From Hoylesella nanceiensis DSM 19126 = JCM 15639 (GTDB taxonomy: Bacteria; Bacteroidota; Bacteroidia; Bacteroidales; Bacteroidaceae), in contig NZ_KB904331.1 in NCBI RefSeq assembly GCF_000379965.1, forward strand, positions 124,001 through 188,000: DNA of 64,000 nt. The letters run 5' to 3'. This document shows positions 1-10,881 of this stretch, piece after piece. The first letter of the stretch is position 1; every line of letters begins with the position of its first letter. The notes under the pieces are model-generated. The model had not been told where the DNA came from. It did not search any database and worked only from the letters and a program-made list of their open reading frames with translations. A program made the position numbers and the translations under genes.

Positions 1-2045
1 GTGTAGATAGGACCCTCATACTTTATGTCCTCGACATCTTTGACGATCGATATTCCCTGTGTATTAGGTTCGTATTTTATAATCCGATACATCTTTCCGA
101 TAACGGGTTTCCTCCGAACATTTAAAGTATCTCTACTATGTTGAGCACATTGGACAGGTGCTCTTTCATCTCCCATTAAGTGGGAATATCCCTCTTTGTA
201 GTTTTCTAAAAAGCCGTGTTTGCAGACCCATGGGCCTAAATTTATATTTACCAGGCTATCCAGCCTCCCCATGAACTTATCCCTGAAGGGAATCCTGCGC
301 TTCCTGGTGACAAGTACCTCGTTCAGCAGCACTGTCCCTGTCTGGGTTGTGACAAGCTCCGCGTCTTTCTTTTCTTTCTCGACATTGTTCAAATAAGATT
401 GGTATGATTTTTTCGACTTCCTTATGGAGTCTATCAGTACCGTACCATCCGAGAGCGTCAGATGTGGCTTGAACTCTTTTCCCAGAAGTGGCTTGATATA
501 GACATATCCACCCCGAAGTGTATTCATGACAGACACGGGAACAGAGAAGTTGCCCACGGAATCGGTCCATAGGAACTGACTATCCCCGGAAGGTCCGAAC
601 ACCTGAATCACCTGCTCACCTCCGTTGGTGGTATTTCTTTTCATCTTACGACTTCCCACGGTTTCTCTTCCGATGATGCTGTCACATAGGAATGGTTTCC
701 CATGATAGTCCTTCCGACTTTCCTGCCAGGTATACCGCCGCCACCCTTGCGTAAGAAGCAACAGGTCCAAAGCATGCAATCTGTCCGGGTTATTCCGGTC
801 GAAGTAGTAGGCGGGGTGATGAATATTACCACGTATCTGGGTTGAGAGTAAATTATAGGACAGCATCGTTTCCCGGTAGGATTGATTCATGTAAGCTTTG
901 TCAAAGATACTCACGCATATTTCTGCCTGTACCGGTTTTCCCTCGGAATCGGTCACATGTATCCTTACTTTACCTTTATCACGGCGTGAATAGACTTCTT
1001 TCGACGGACGAGCTGTTATCGCCAGCTGTTTATCAGGCAAGACATAGAACAACCTTTCAGCTACCGGACGCTGCTGCTCATCGTAAAGGGTTGCCTCGGC
1101 AATTCCCTGTCCGATAAACTCGCTCGTAGGCAAAGTGATGATGAGGCTATCCCGAAGTATGCCTTTGGCCCGACAACAGGGCACATTACGCATCTGCACA
1201 AATAGAGTTATACGGCGGGGCATGCTTCCCTTGGGCTGCCTCACCGAGAACACAACATTTTTCCTGTCTGTGTGTTCCAAATGCATTACCATGCCAGAAC
1301 GGAGAGATGTGGGAAGAGGAAACTCTTGCCCATTGGTTAGTCGTACCGTGTAGCGGATTCCTTCTTGAGGGACGAACGAAAAGAGCCCCATTCCGTCATG
1401 ATAGCTTTCTAAGTCCAATATCCTCGCTCCGTTTTCACATAGCCAGCCATTCAAGGGGGCAGGCATACCTTGGTTGTCTGTTGTCTTAAATGCAACATAA
1501 TTTTTTATACCCTGAACCAGATAGCCCCCCTCCGGATACAAGCCAAGTCTGATGTTATCTCTCTGCTGTCTAGCTTTCGTGTCTTGTGGTTTCTGTTTGT
1601 CGATTCGGTCAACAACCCATATTTTTTGAGGAAAGATGGCTTCTGTGCTGTCTGCATAGAACGAAGACTGAGTATATCCTTCCACCCGGTATTCCCCAGT
1701 ATTCCATTTCTCCCCGATGAAGACGTGTCCCTCAGCTCGCCCACCGGAAATCGGATATTTCTCATTCCACACAAGACTGTCGGCGGAATCATAGATTCTC
1801 AGAAAGAGAGTCTGGCTCCTGTCTGACAGTGTTAATAAGGAGCGGTCGAACAGCCAGGCTTTGAACCACATGTCTTCCCCCGTCTCATAGACTCCCTTGC
1901 TAAAGAGCATGTATGGCTGATCTTGAGGCAGTGCCGCATGGATTACCTCCAAATCTCGTGCAATATGCGGTTGATTCTGACCGAATACAGTCAGGAAGAA
2001 CGGACCCAACAGGAGAAATATTCCAAGATTTTTACAGATTTTCAT
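1..2045 (-). CDS. MG2/TonB-plug-like surface protein (partial, runs off left edge)
   Basis: I translated the minus strand from the ATG at 2043-2045 and found one open frame of about 681 codons that reaches the window edge without a stop. It begins with a signal peptide (basic MKICKN, then a hydrophobic stretch ending near VFGQ). An MG2-like beta-sandwich region follows (residues about 40-130, with KGVYETGEDMWFKAW). Further on are RPVAERLFYV (about 330), the LLLLTQGWRRYTW block (about 430) and a late NEVLVTRKRR segment resembling the start of a TonB-receptor plug. These are hallmarks of a Bacteroidetes family annotated as MG2- or plug-domain proteins; they are exported and probably face the cell surface, but their substrate is unknown. 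The gene diverges from the DUF3945 gene. The C-terminus lies outside the window. Confidence 0.8.
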   Translation of the reverse strand, partial: MKICKNLGIFLLLGPFFLTVFGQNQPHIARDLEVIHAALPQDQPYMLFSKGVYETGEDMWFKAWLFDRSLLTLSDRSQTLFLRIYDSADSLVWNEKYPISGGRAEGHVFIGEKWNTGEYRVEGYTQSSFYADSTEAIFPQKIWVVDRIDKQKPQDTKARQQRDNIRLGLYPEGGYLVQGIKNYVAFKTTDNQGMPAPLNGWLCENGARILDLESYHDGMGLFSFVPQEGIRYTVRLTNGQEFPLPTSLRSGMVMHLEHTDRKNVVFSVRQPKGSMPRRITLFVQMRNVPCCRAKGILRDSLIITLPTSEFIGQGIAEATLYDEQQRPVAERLFYVLPDKQLAITARPSKEVYSRRDKGKVRIHVTDSEGKPVQAEICVSIFDKAYMNQSYRETMLSYNLLSTQIRGNIHHPAYYFDRNNPDRLHALDLLLLTQGWRRYTWQESRKDYHGKPFLCDSIIGRETVGSRKMKRNTTNGGEQVIQVFGPSGDSQFLWTDSVGNFSVPVSVMNTLRGGYVYIKPLLGKEFKPHLTLSDGTVLIDSIRKSKKSYQSYLNNVEKEKKDAELVTTQTGTVLLNEVLVTRKRRIPFRDKFMGRLDSLVNINLGPWVCKHGFLENYKEGYSHLMGDERAPVQCAQHSRDTLNVRRKPVIGKMYRIIKYEPNTQGISIVKDVEDIKYEGPIY

Positions 2046-2467
2046 AGGATGCTTCTTACAATTACGAAGCAGGGAGAGCGACCGCCCCCCCTACTAAAAT
2101 TAGATTACTTATACGGACGCAGTCACGGTACTCCACAGAGAACGCACAGACTCCAGCACCACTCAGACATTTTCCGCTTACAAACCAGTCTGAGCCTTGT
2201 GCACAGTCCCATAATGTCGATTTTACAATCATACTTATTCTCAAGTTCTACAATGAACATATGTCATATTATCAGTATGGACAAATTTATCATTTTTCTT
2301 TCAGATGCGGAAATTTTTGATGGATTATTTTCTCTATTAGGGGTACAATCTGTACTTTTCCCGACATTTCCCTATTTATCCAGCCTTATCTCTGATTTCG
2401 GTTTGATTCATTTTATACTTATATTTTTGTAATATCACAAGGATTTACTCATAAAAATATAAGAATT
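2046..2467. promoter_or_regulatory. Divergent intergenic region
   Basis: This AT-rich, non-coding stretch separates the minus-strand MG2 gene from the plus-strand DUF3945 operon. A TATTTTTG at 2422-2429 fits the Bacteroidetes -7 motif (TAnnTTTG). A TTTG at 2402-2405 lies 16 bases upstream, shorter than the usual 19-21 spacing, so the promoter call is tentative. I saw no clear -7 motif for the minus-strand gene. Confidence 0.4.
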
Positions 2468-3877
2468 ATGGAATCAAACAACAATGACAACTATGTGCTG
2501 GTCTTGGAAGACCGCACGGAAGTGAAGAACGAAAAGGAAGTGGGTAAATTGTCCGTCATATCCAGTGTTGACGACAAGGGAAACCTTAAAAGCACCGAAG
2601 CAATCGCTGCTAACCAAGCGGCATTCTTGAAGTTCAACAACAAGGACGGACTTCTGAAGAACTTTATGACCAATTTCCTTAAACAATTCAACAAGCCGAC
2701 TCATTTCGGGTTGTACAAGGTCGTGGCAGACAATGTGGAGCAAGGCGTGGACAACCTGCGTACCCTGCTCCAAAGCCGTGAGAAGCCCGAAAGCAAACAG
2801 CAACTGGCTGAGATGGGCGTTCCCTTTGAGGACTATTTGCCTCGGCAGAAAAATGCCACCGCTATCGACCCTGAAAAGGTGGATTGGAAGATGCTCGACA
2901 ATCTCGGTCTTTCCCGCGAACACTTAGAACAGAGCGGAGAATTGGAGAAACTGCTTAACTGGCAGAAGACCAACCTCGTAACGCTTGCCGTACCTATTGG
3001 AGACACTACTATCTACACCGAAGCTCGCCTTGCTTTTCGCACGGACGATAACGGCAATATCGGTTTGGCAATTCATCCTTTGAGAAAAGAACCACAGCTT
3101 GACTTTCCCTATATGGGTTACAAGTTCTCTCCCGAAGAAAAGGAGCAACTCCTTGCTACGGGTAATCTTGGCAAGACCATTGAGGTAACACCTAAGAATG
3201 GAGAGTCTTTCTCTGCCTACGTATCTATCGATTCGCAGACGAATGAAATCATAGCCCTGCGTGCCGACCGTGTGAACATCCCTAAGGAGATCAAGGGCGT
3301 AACGCTCTCTGATGTCCAGTACAAAGATCTTGTGGAAGGCAAAGCCGTGAAGGTGGAAGGTATGACTGCCAAGAGTGGTAAGACCTTTGATGCAACTTTG
3401 CAGGTCAATGCCGAGCGAAAGGGCATTGAGTTTATCTTTGGCGACAACAAGAGTTTAAGAGAACGACAGGAACACAAACAGACACAGCAGCAAGGTGTTC
3501 CACATAAGCTTTGCGGCTTAGACTTATCAGATAAACAGCGTGAAGCCTTGGATAGCGGTCGTACACTATATCTAAAGAATATGGTGGATAAACAAGGGCA
3601 ACCTTTCAATGCGTACGTTCGTATGGACAAAGAACAGAATAGACCACGTTTTTACAAGTGGAATCCTGACAAGAAGCAGGAAACTGGCAAGGAAAAGGTG
3701 GTAGCTGTAGCCGAAGAACACAAAACACAGGTAGCTGTCAACAACCACGGCAAGACGAATGAAGCTACCAAGAACGTGAAAGAACCGCTGAAAACGGGAC
3801 AGACACAGCCTACTGCTGCCCAAAAGCAAAAGCAGGACGAGAACAAACAGAAGAAGTCCCGTGGACGTAAGATGTAA
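2468..3877 (+). CDS. DUF4099/DUF3945 domain protein of conjugative element
   Basis: A 469-residue soluble, highly charged protein. The N-terminal third (about residues 1-170, ending in KVDWKMLDNLGLSREHLEQSG) matches my memory of DUF4099. It is followed by repeated DUF3945 units: PYMGYKFSPEEKEQLLATG, GVTLSDVQYKDLVEGKAV and GLDLSDKQREALDSGRTL, each followed by a short beta-rich segment. The C-terminus is Lys/Gln-rich and low in complexity. Such proteins are found next to topB and the methylase/helicase gene in Bacteroidetes conjugative transposons, where their role is undefined; a part in DNA processing is inference. A similar DUF3945-like unit ends the TopB encoded next door, which supports a functional link. 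The topB gene starts 21 bases downstream, so the two are probably cotranscribed. Confidence 0.85.
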   Translation: MESNNNDNYVLVLEDRTEVKNEKEVGKLSVISSVDDKGNLKSTEAIAANQAAFLKFNNKDGLLKNFMTNFLKQFNKPTHFGLYKVVADNVEQGVDNLRTLLQSREKPESKQQLAEMGVPFEDYLPRQKNATAIDPEKVDWKMLDNLGLSREHLEQSGELEKLLNWQKTNLVTLAVPIGDTTIYTEARLAFRTDDNGNIGLAIHPLRKEPQLDFPYMGYKFSPEEKEQLLATGNLGKTIEVTPKNGESFSAYVSIDSQTNEIIALRADRVNIPKEIKGVTLSDVQYKDLVEGKAVKVEGMTAKSGKTFDATLQVNAERKGIEFIFGDNKSLRERQEHKQTQQQGVPHKLCGLDLSDKQREALDSGRTLYLKNMVDKQGQPFNAYVRMDKEQNRPRFYKWNPDKKQETGKEKVVAVAEEHKTQVAVNNHGKTNEATKNVKEPLKTGQTQPTAAQKQKQDENKQKKSRGRKM

Positions 3878-3898
3878 TCCATAATTCTATTATCGACT

Positions 3899-5980
3899 AT
3901 GACAACTTGTATTATCGCCGAGAAACCCTCGGTAGCCAGAGATATTGCCCGCATCGTAGGAGCAACGAGCAAGCAAGACGGATATATGGAAGGCTGCGGC
4001 TATGTCGTTACTTGGGCAATGGGACACCTCATCGCCCTTGCCATGCCTGAAGCCTACGGTTTTTCTGCCTATAAAGCTGAAGACCTACCCATCCGTCCCA
4101 ATCCTTTTCAGTTAGTGGTACGACAAGCGCGCAGGGACAAGGAGTATGTATCAGATCCTGCGGCATTGAAGCAACTCAAAGTGATACGCTCCTGTTTTGA
4201 CAAGGCAGATCGTATCATTGTCGCCACCGATGCAGGGCGAGAGGGTGAGCTCATCTTTCGCTACATCTATCAATATCTAGATTGTAAAAAGACTTTCGAA
4301 AGACTTTGGATAAGTTCACTCACAGACAAGGCTATCCGTGAAGGACTTTCCAACCTCAAGCCTGGTATCCATTACGACAATCTCTATCATTCTGCCAAGG
4401 CAAGAAGCGAAGCTGACTGGCTGGTGGGTATCAATGCAAGTCGTGCGCTGTCCATTGCCCGCAAAGGCAGCTATTCTTTGGGACGGGTACAGACCCCAAC
4501 ACTTGCTATGGTCTGCCGTCGGTACATAGAGAACCGTGATTTTTCTTCCGTACCCTATTGGAAAATATCCGTCCTTACAGAAAAAGAGGGTGTGTCGCTG
4601 AAAACCATTGGCAGTAAAGACTATGAAAATGAAGCATTGGCACAGACTGCTCTCGCTACGCTTCGCAGTCAGAGCCAGCTTACAGTGGAATTGGTCGTAA
4701 GAAAGGTGGCTGGTACACCGCCACCACTCTTGTACGACCTTACTGCCTTGCAGAAGGATGCCAACAGACGCCACGGCTTTTCTGCAGAAAAGACCCTCTC
4801 GATAGCCCAAAGCCTCTATGAGAAGAAAATCACGACCTATCCCCGCACTGGCAGCCGATACATCAGCGAGGATGTCTTCGAGGAAGTCCCCGCCCTGCTG
4901 CGCAAGATAAGAGAAACACTTCTGACTCCGCTTAACCGCCATTCTGTGGACAATACCAAAGTTACCGACCACCACGCCATCATCCCGACTGGTGAAACAC
5001 CATCAGGATTGTCGACAGATGAAATAACTATCTATCAAATGGTAGTTAATCGCTTCATAGAAGCCTTTTCTCCCGATTCCGAGGACGAGCGTATGCAGGT
5101 GCGGTTTACTGACGGTACCAACATCTTTACTTGGAAAGCGTGTAGGCAGATTTCCTTGGGATGGAAAGTCGTACAGAAAGGTAAAGAAGCGGAAGCAGAT
5201 AAGAAAGAAGATAGTGATGAACATATTTTGTCTTCATTGCCGAACTTGACAGAAGGTGAAGTCCTATCACTTGTCAATGCGGACATCACCGAACATAAGA
5301 CCAAACCTAAACCTCTCTACACAGAAGCGACACTGCTTTCTGCTATGGAGAACGCCGGCAAGGAAGTGAAGGAAGACGATAAGCGCAAGGCAATGGCAGA
5401 GTGTGGTATTGGAACACCTGCCACCCGTGCCAACATCATCGAGACGCTTATTCTCCGTGATTATATCCGAAGAGACAAGAAATCCATCATACCTACCGAG
5501 AAAGGCTTAGCTGTCTATGAAATTGTCAAGGACAAGAAGATTGCCAATGCAGAGATGACTGGCAGTTGGGAACTTGCCCTTGCTGTTATTGAAGCAGGAA
5601 AGATGCCATCTGATAAGTTCTCACAAGGTATCAACTCATACGTGGGAACAATCTGCGAGGAACTCCTAACACTTACTCCCGAACAGAAGTCCTATCCTGT
5701 ATACCGCTGCCCAAAGTGCGGACAGCAGAGTGTAGGCATCTATGCCAAGGTAGCCAAGTGCAGGCATGAAACTTGTGGTTTCCACGTATTTCGTGAAGTC
5801 TGCAGCATACTTCTCTCTGAAGATAACATCCGTGACTTGATAAATTCTGGTCGTACGCCTATCCTTAAAGGACTGACCAGCAAGGCAGGAAAGAAATTTA
5901 ATGCCCGACTGGTTTTGGGTGAAGACTACGCCACTTCCTTTGAATTTGAGAACAATAAAGGAAAACAAAGAGGGAAATAA
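3899..5980 (+). CDS. topB: DNA topoisomerase III (type IA)
   Basis: A 693-residue type IA topoisomerase that passes single strands by a 5'-phosphotyrosine intermediate. The Toprim domain is at the N-terminus (IIAEKPSVARDIARIVGA, then ATDAGREGELIFRYIYQYL with the acidic metal-binding residues). Next come ARSEADWLVGINASRAL and GRVQTPTLAMV. The active-site tyrosine is in ITTYPRTGSRYI near residue 316. A C-terminal zinc-ribbon-like segment with CPKCG, C and C (about 602-625) leads into a short DUF3945-like tail (LSEDNIRDLINSGRTPILKGL). Length and order match plasmid and conjugative-transposon TopB rather than the larger chromosomal TopA. It lies between the DUF3945 and helicase genes and is followed by a hairpin terminator. 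Confidence 0.95.
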   Translation: MTTCIIAEKPSVARDIARIVGATSKQDGYMEGCGYVVTWAMGHLIALAMPEAYGFSAYKAEDLPIRPNPFQLVVRQARRDKEYVSDPAALKQLKVIRSCFDKADRIIVATDAGREGELIFRYIYQYLDCKKTFERLWISSLTDKAIREGLSNLKPGIHYDNLYHSAKARSEADWLVGINASRALSIARKGSYSLGRVQTPTLAMVCRRYIENRDFSSVPYWKISVLTEKEGVSLKTIGSKDYENEALAQTALATLRSQSQLTVELVVRKVAGTPPPLLYDLTALQKDANRRHGFSAEKTLSIAQSLYEKKITTYPRTGSRYISEDVFEEVPALLRKIRETLLTPLNRHSVDNTKVTDHHAIIPTGETPSGLSTDEITIYQMVVNRFIEAFSPDSEDERMQVRFTDGTNIFTWKACRQISLGWKVVQKGKEAEADKKEDSDEHILSSLPNLTEGEVLSLVNADITEHKTKPKPLYTEATLLSAMENAGKEVKEDDKRKAMAECGIGTPATRANIIETLILRDYIRRDKKSIIPTEKGLAVYEIVKDKKIANAEMTGSWELALAVIEAGKMPSDKFSQGINSYVGTICEELLTLTPEQKSYPVYRCPKCGQQSVGIYAKVAKCRHETCGFHVFREVCSILLSEDNIRDLINSGRTPILKGLTSKAGKKFNARLVLGEDYATSFEFENNKGKQRGK

Positions 5981-6010
5981 TCCTGGCAGAAACAACGAGG
6001 AACGGATATA

Positions 6011-6046
6011 GGTTGGGAGATACAAGTATTGCCTCCCGACCTTTTT
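6011..6046 (+). terminator. Hairpin with T-run after topB
   Basis: GGTTGGGAG (6011-6019) pairs with CTCCCGACC (6033-6041; one G-T pair) and is followed by TTTTT. This is a rho-independent terminator layout, placed between the topB stop (5980) and the helicase ATG (6073). It also argues against the earlier in-frame start at 6013, which would put the hairpin inside the coding region. Confidence 0.6.
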
Positions 6047-6072
6047 ACCTCCACTTATTAAAAGCAAACACT

Positions 6073-9000
6073 ATGGCATACAATAAGAAAGAAGTCCTAC
6101 AAGCCAACACGGAAGCTATCCGTGTGGTCTTGCGCCTGGAAAAAGAACGCCGCGAAGCCACCGAAGCTGAAAAAAGTATCTTACGAAACTATCAGGGCTT
6201 CGGTGGCTTGAAATGTGTACTCAACCGTACAGATACCCCCGATGATATACGCTATTGGAGCAAGTCAGAGCAGAATCTCTTTGAACCTACCCAGCAGCTC
6301 AAACAGATGATTTATCGTGAAGCCTTAGATGCTAACACCGCCAAGCGGTATTGGGAGAGCATCAAGGCAAGCGTACTAACCTCCTTCTATACTGATACCC
6401 GTATCGTTTCAGCCATCTCAGACGCTCTCACTTCTGTAAATGTACCCATACGTCGATGTTTGGATCCTTCAGCTGGCATGGGAGCATTTGCTGAAACCTT
6501 TGCAAGGCAAGCGGGAGTTGTAGATACAATGGAAAAGGACCTGCTCACTACCCGCATCTCGCAAGCCCTTCACCCCTATGGTAAAGGCAATGTGTTTGTT
6601 TGCAACGAGCCTTTTGAAGCTATTGGAGAACTGGAAGACAAGGACAAATACGACCTTGTTACAAATAACATTCCTTTCGGTGATTTCATGGTCTATGACC
6701 GAGAGTATAGCAAAGGCAAGGACACTCTCAAGCGTGAGTCCACACGTGCCATTCACAATTACTTCTTTGTGAAAGGTCTGGACTGCGTCAAGGAAGGTGG
6801 CTTACTGGCATTTATCACCTCACAGGGCGTTTTGGACAGTCCCCGCAATGAAGCCATACGCCGTTACCTCATGCAGAATAGCCGCCTTATCTCCGCTCTC
6901 CGCCTGCCATCGGGTATGTTTTCAGACAATGCAGGAACGGACGTAGGCAGTGACCTCATCGTCCTGCAGAAGCAGACGGGTAAAGAAATCAGCGAGGGAA
7001 TTGAACAGCAGTTCGTAGAAACCGTTTCCGTTGCTAAGGAAGAAGGCTCTTCTGTCGTCTTCAAGCATAACTCTCTTTTTGTAGGAGATTGGAAAGACAT
7101 ATCTCATCGCACCATTGCTACAGAGCGCATAATGGGTACAGACCCTTATGGAAGACCTGCATGGGAGTATCGGTTCACAGGAGGGATTGAGAAAATGGCA
7201 GAAAGTCTCCGAACACGGCTCTCCCTTGAAATGGAACAACGTATCGACCGTAAACTATATGAAACAGGTATACCAATGACAGAGGTAGAGGTAGAGCGAG
7301 AGGCAGAAGCAGAGAAACAGCTTCGCAAGTTGGGTATTACCATAAGTCGAGAAGAAGAAACAGAGAAAACAAAGACTGAAGACAAGGGAATAAACGATGC
7401 CTATAACCTCATGCCCGACAGTATCAGAAAGCAACTGCCTAAACTTTACAGCACGGAAAAGGAACTCATTGGCGATAAGGTTGCGTATGCACGCTATTTC
7501 TTCCCTATGGGAGCATACACAGCCTACCTTCTGGAGTATGATCCTAAGAGCCGTATTGGTTTCGGTGCCGTCACGATGGGTTACGGCTGGGAGCTTGGCA
7601 ATATGTCCCTCGATGAGATGGAAGGCGTGAAGGTAAGAGGACTGGGGATTGAACGCGACCTGTACTTCTCTCCTAAGAAATTGCATGAGATAGCCGAACT
7701 GGAAGAAATCGTCAGGGGACAATATACCATAGAAGAAGTGATAGCAGAGGAAATCAAGGAAGAAGTGATAACAAAGGCAGAAACAGAGAATAAGGTTAAG
7801 GAGACTGTGGCCATTCCTTCTGAGAACGATACGCAGGTAATGGAAGATACCGTTCCTAGCGGAGAGACAATTCCATTACAGTCGTCATCATCAGAGTCCG
7901 CTCCACAACAATTAGTATCAGAACAGCCTTCCACAACTGTTGAACCTGCTCCTGAAGGCGTACCCGCCTTGACACTTCACCATCAATACGATCAGGAACC
8001 ACAAGAAATCCGTACGGATATTGAAGCTCCAAGAGAGATGAACGGGCAGACAATATTCTTTGACGATGATCATCATCCAGTGGTGGACAATAACATGGAA
8101 GACATCGGACAACCAGAACAGCTGTCACTATTTGTTCCAGAGGAATACAGCCTTTGGACTAGAGAGATCAGCCGTGTGAACAATGAAATTAAGGATAATT
8201 CAGGAACTTCACAGGCACGCCGTCCTATAACACAAACTGCTCCCCAGAAACCATCGGAGTTCAAAATGCAAAAGGCAGCGACCATTCCTCAACGGCGTAC
8301 CCGTGGTAGCAGGAAAGCAGCTTCTTCCTCTTCACGTGAGCCATCACTTTTCGACTTCATGAACGAAACCGAGGAGCGTAAGCCGCAGCCGATAGCAGAA
8401 GTCAGAAAAGAGTTTGACGCTTCACCGCGCCCTTTTCTCTCTTCGCCGGACTCTCATCTAAGAGACGGCTCCATTGTCGTGCAGAAAGGGCAGGTAGGCT
8501 TTCTTTCTGACCTGAAGCGACATCCCACCTTTAACCCGATGGACTTGCCGTATGCCCAGCTTTCCCGTCTCAAAGCCTATATCGAGATACGGGAGTGCTA
8601 TCATCGCCTCTATGACTACGAGGCAGAGAACCATGCAGAAGACAGGGAAGACCGCAGCAGACTCAATCACCTTTATGATGATTATGTATCCCGCTGGGGC
8701 TACTTCAATCAGAAGGCTAACACTGACATTATCAAGATGGATGCTACAGGCGTGGAAATGCTCTTCTTGGAACGCTCCGAAAACGGCAGGTACATCAAGG
8801 CGGACATCTTCGACCATCCCACGGCATTTTCTACCACGGAACTAACCGTTGCCGCAGACCCGATGGAGGCATTGGGTGCATCGCTCAACAAGTACGGTAC
8901 GGTGGAGCTTGACTACATGAGTTCGCTTTTACCTGATATGGAGGAAAGCGACATCATTTCTTCCTTGGAAGGTCGCATCTATTTCAATCCCGAAGAAAAT

Positions 9001-10617
9001 ACTTACGAGGTGGCCGATAAGTTCATTTCTGGCAATGTGATAGAGAAGACGGAACGTATCGAGTCATGGCTCTTGGAACATCCTGAACACGAAGAGGCAA
9101 AGCAGAGCCTTGCCGCCTTGCGTGCAGCCACGCCAACACCCATTCCTTTTGCCGATTTGGACTTCAATCTCGGTGAACGCTGGATACCTGCTAAAGTCTA
9201 TGGTAGGTTTGCCTCGGAGTTTTTCGGAACGGATATTAGCGTATCCTACCATTCGAACATGGACGAGTACAGTATTGTCTGTGACCGAAAGAATGCCAAT
9301 ATCTGGCACAAGTATGCCGTACAGGGAGAGTTTCGCCGCTATGACGGCATCAACCTCCTGAAGCACGCCCTGCACAATACCATTCCCGATATCAACAAGA
9401 GCAAGGAAGTGACGGATAAGGTTACGGGAGAGGCCAAGACCATCAAAGTAAGGGACGGACATGCCATACAGATGGCAAATGCCAAGATAGAGGAAATCAG
9501 GCAGGGCTTTGTTGATTGGCTCGGACGTACACCTGACACGTTCAAGCAACAACTCTCTGACCGTTATAATCGTCTTTTCAACTGTTTTGTGCGACCCAAC
9601 TTTGACGGTACGCACCAGACTTTTCCCGATCTTGACCTAAAACGATTGGGTATAACCGACCTCTACAAGAGTCAGAAAGATGCCGTATGGATGCTGAAAA
9701 CCAACGGTGGCGGTATATGCGACCACGAGGTGGGAGCGGGAAAGACGCTCATCATGTGTACAGCTGCCTACGAGATGAAGCGATTGGGACTGGCAAACAA
9801 GCCGATGATTATCGGTCTGAAGGCAAACGTATTCGACATTGCTGATACCTTTAGGAAAGCTTATCCCAATGCTAAGGTACTCTATCCAGGCAAGAATGAT
9901 TTCAACAAGCAGAACCGCCAGCGTATTTTCAACGACATCAAGAACAACGATTGGGACTGTATTATACTTACGCATGAACAGTTCGGCATGATACCGCAGG
10001 CATTGGAGATACAGGAAGCGATTATGCAAAAGGAACTGGACTCCGTGGAAGAGAATCTCGAAGTGTTGCGACAACAAGGAAGAGACATCTCCCGTGGTAT
10101 GCTCAAAGGCTTGGAGAAGCGCAAGCAGACACTGGAAGCAAAGCTGCAGAACATACAGGACAGCATCGCCGAAAGAAAAGACGATGCCGTGGACTTCAAG
10201 ATGATGGGTATCGACCACCTCTTTGTAGATGAATCACACCAGTTCAAGAACCTGATGTTCAATACCCGCCATGACCGTGTGTCGGGTTTGGGCAATCCTG
10301 ATGGCTCACAGCGTGCTTTAAACATGCTCTTTGCCATTCGCACCATACAGGAGAGGTCTGGCAAGGATTTGGGAGCAACATTTCTTTCTGGAACGACCAT
10401 TTCCAATAGCCTGACGGAACTGTATCTTCTGTTCAAGTATCTTCGTCCGCAGGCTTTGGAGAGGCAAGGTATCAACAGCTTTGACGCATGGGCAGCCGTC
10501 TTTGCCAAAAAGTCGACCGACTACGAGTTCTCCATCACAAACGACATCATACAGAAGGAACGGTTTAGGACATTCATTAAGGTGCCTGAGCTGGCTGCTT
10601 TCTATGCGGAAGTATAG
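6073..10617 (+). pseudogene. DNA methylase/SNF2-like helicase, 5' fragment (gene split by element 1)
   Basis: This is the N-terminal ~1513 residues of the giant methylase/helicase of Bacteroidetes conjugative elements, normally close to 2000 residues. From the ATG at 6073: an N6-methylase-like Rossmann fold (LDPSAGMGAFAETFA near residue 129, NNIPFGDF near 197 in place of NPPF/Y). A long, charged linker with low-complexity Ser/Pro/Glu stretches spans about 550-780. The helicase ATP-binding domain has GAGKT near 1222 and DESHQF near 1386. The frame ends at 10617 only because element 1 joins here: the last native codons are F-Y-A-E, and the natural continuation starts at 31792. The missing part includes the end of the helicase core, so helicase activity is probably lost; the methylase half could still be made. 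Confidence 0.9.
10603..10610 (+). repeat. Element 1 left junction core TATGCGGA
   Basis: TATGCGGA occurs here at the end of the 5' helicase fragment and again at 31792-31799, where the helicase coding sequence resumes in frame. It is the probable crossover or overlap sequence of the site-specific integration. Sequence to the right (AGTATAGG) is element DNA; sequence to the left is the helicase gene. Confidence 0.75.
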
Positions 10618-10881
10618 GATTTGGAAGCAAGAAAAGGCGAAGAATGCGTATCTGATTGAAATAGAGGATATATTGCCTTTTTACTCATTGAGTTGCATCA
10701 AAGGAAATAGGCTAAGAAAGGAGTGAAAAAGCAAGAGTTCAGTTACCAAATCGTTCGAGAAACGATGAAAGGAAAAGAACGGCTAAAAGTGGTAACTAAA
10801 ACGGTGTTTTCTCTTTCATTATCAATGTTTTGCATCACTCAAAGTTCCTCTAAGAAGTGTAATTTTGCAAGCAAAAAGACA
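10618..10881 (+). promoter_or_regulatory. Element 1 integrase-side end and integrase promoter
   Basis: Non-coding end of the element. GTTACCAAATCGT near 10743 recurs as its reverse complement at both ends of element 2 (near 32080 and 48615), so it is a candidate recombinase arm site. TAATTTTG at 10860-10867 fits the -7 motif TAnnTTTG just upstream of the first integrase ATG. The equivalent position in element 2 has TACCTTTG, also followed by GCAAGCAAA, which supports it as the integrase promoter. Confidence 0.5.

Noticed and set aside
1923-2432. Plus-strand open frame of 169 codons
   Set aside because: It overlaps the start of the MG2 gene and its promoter region, has no recognisable domain, and its composition looks like translated non-coding DNA.
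4316-4975. Minus-strand frame of 219 codons inside topB
   Set aside because: topB shows all type IA motifs on the plus strand; this is a shadow frame.
6013-6072. Earlier start of the methylase/helicase
   Set aside because: It begins inside a terminator hairpin; the ATG at 6073 matches the usual N-terminus (MAYNKKEVLQAN).
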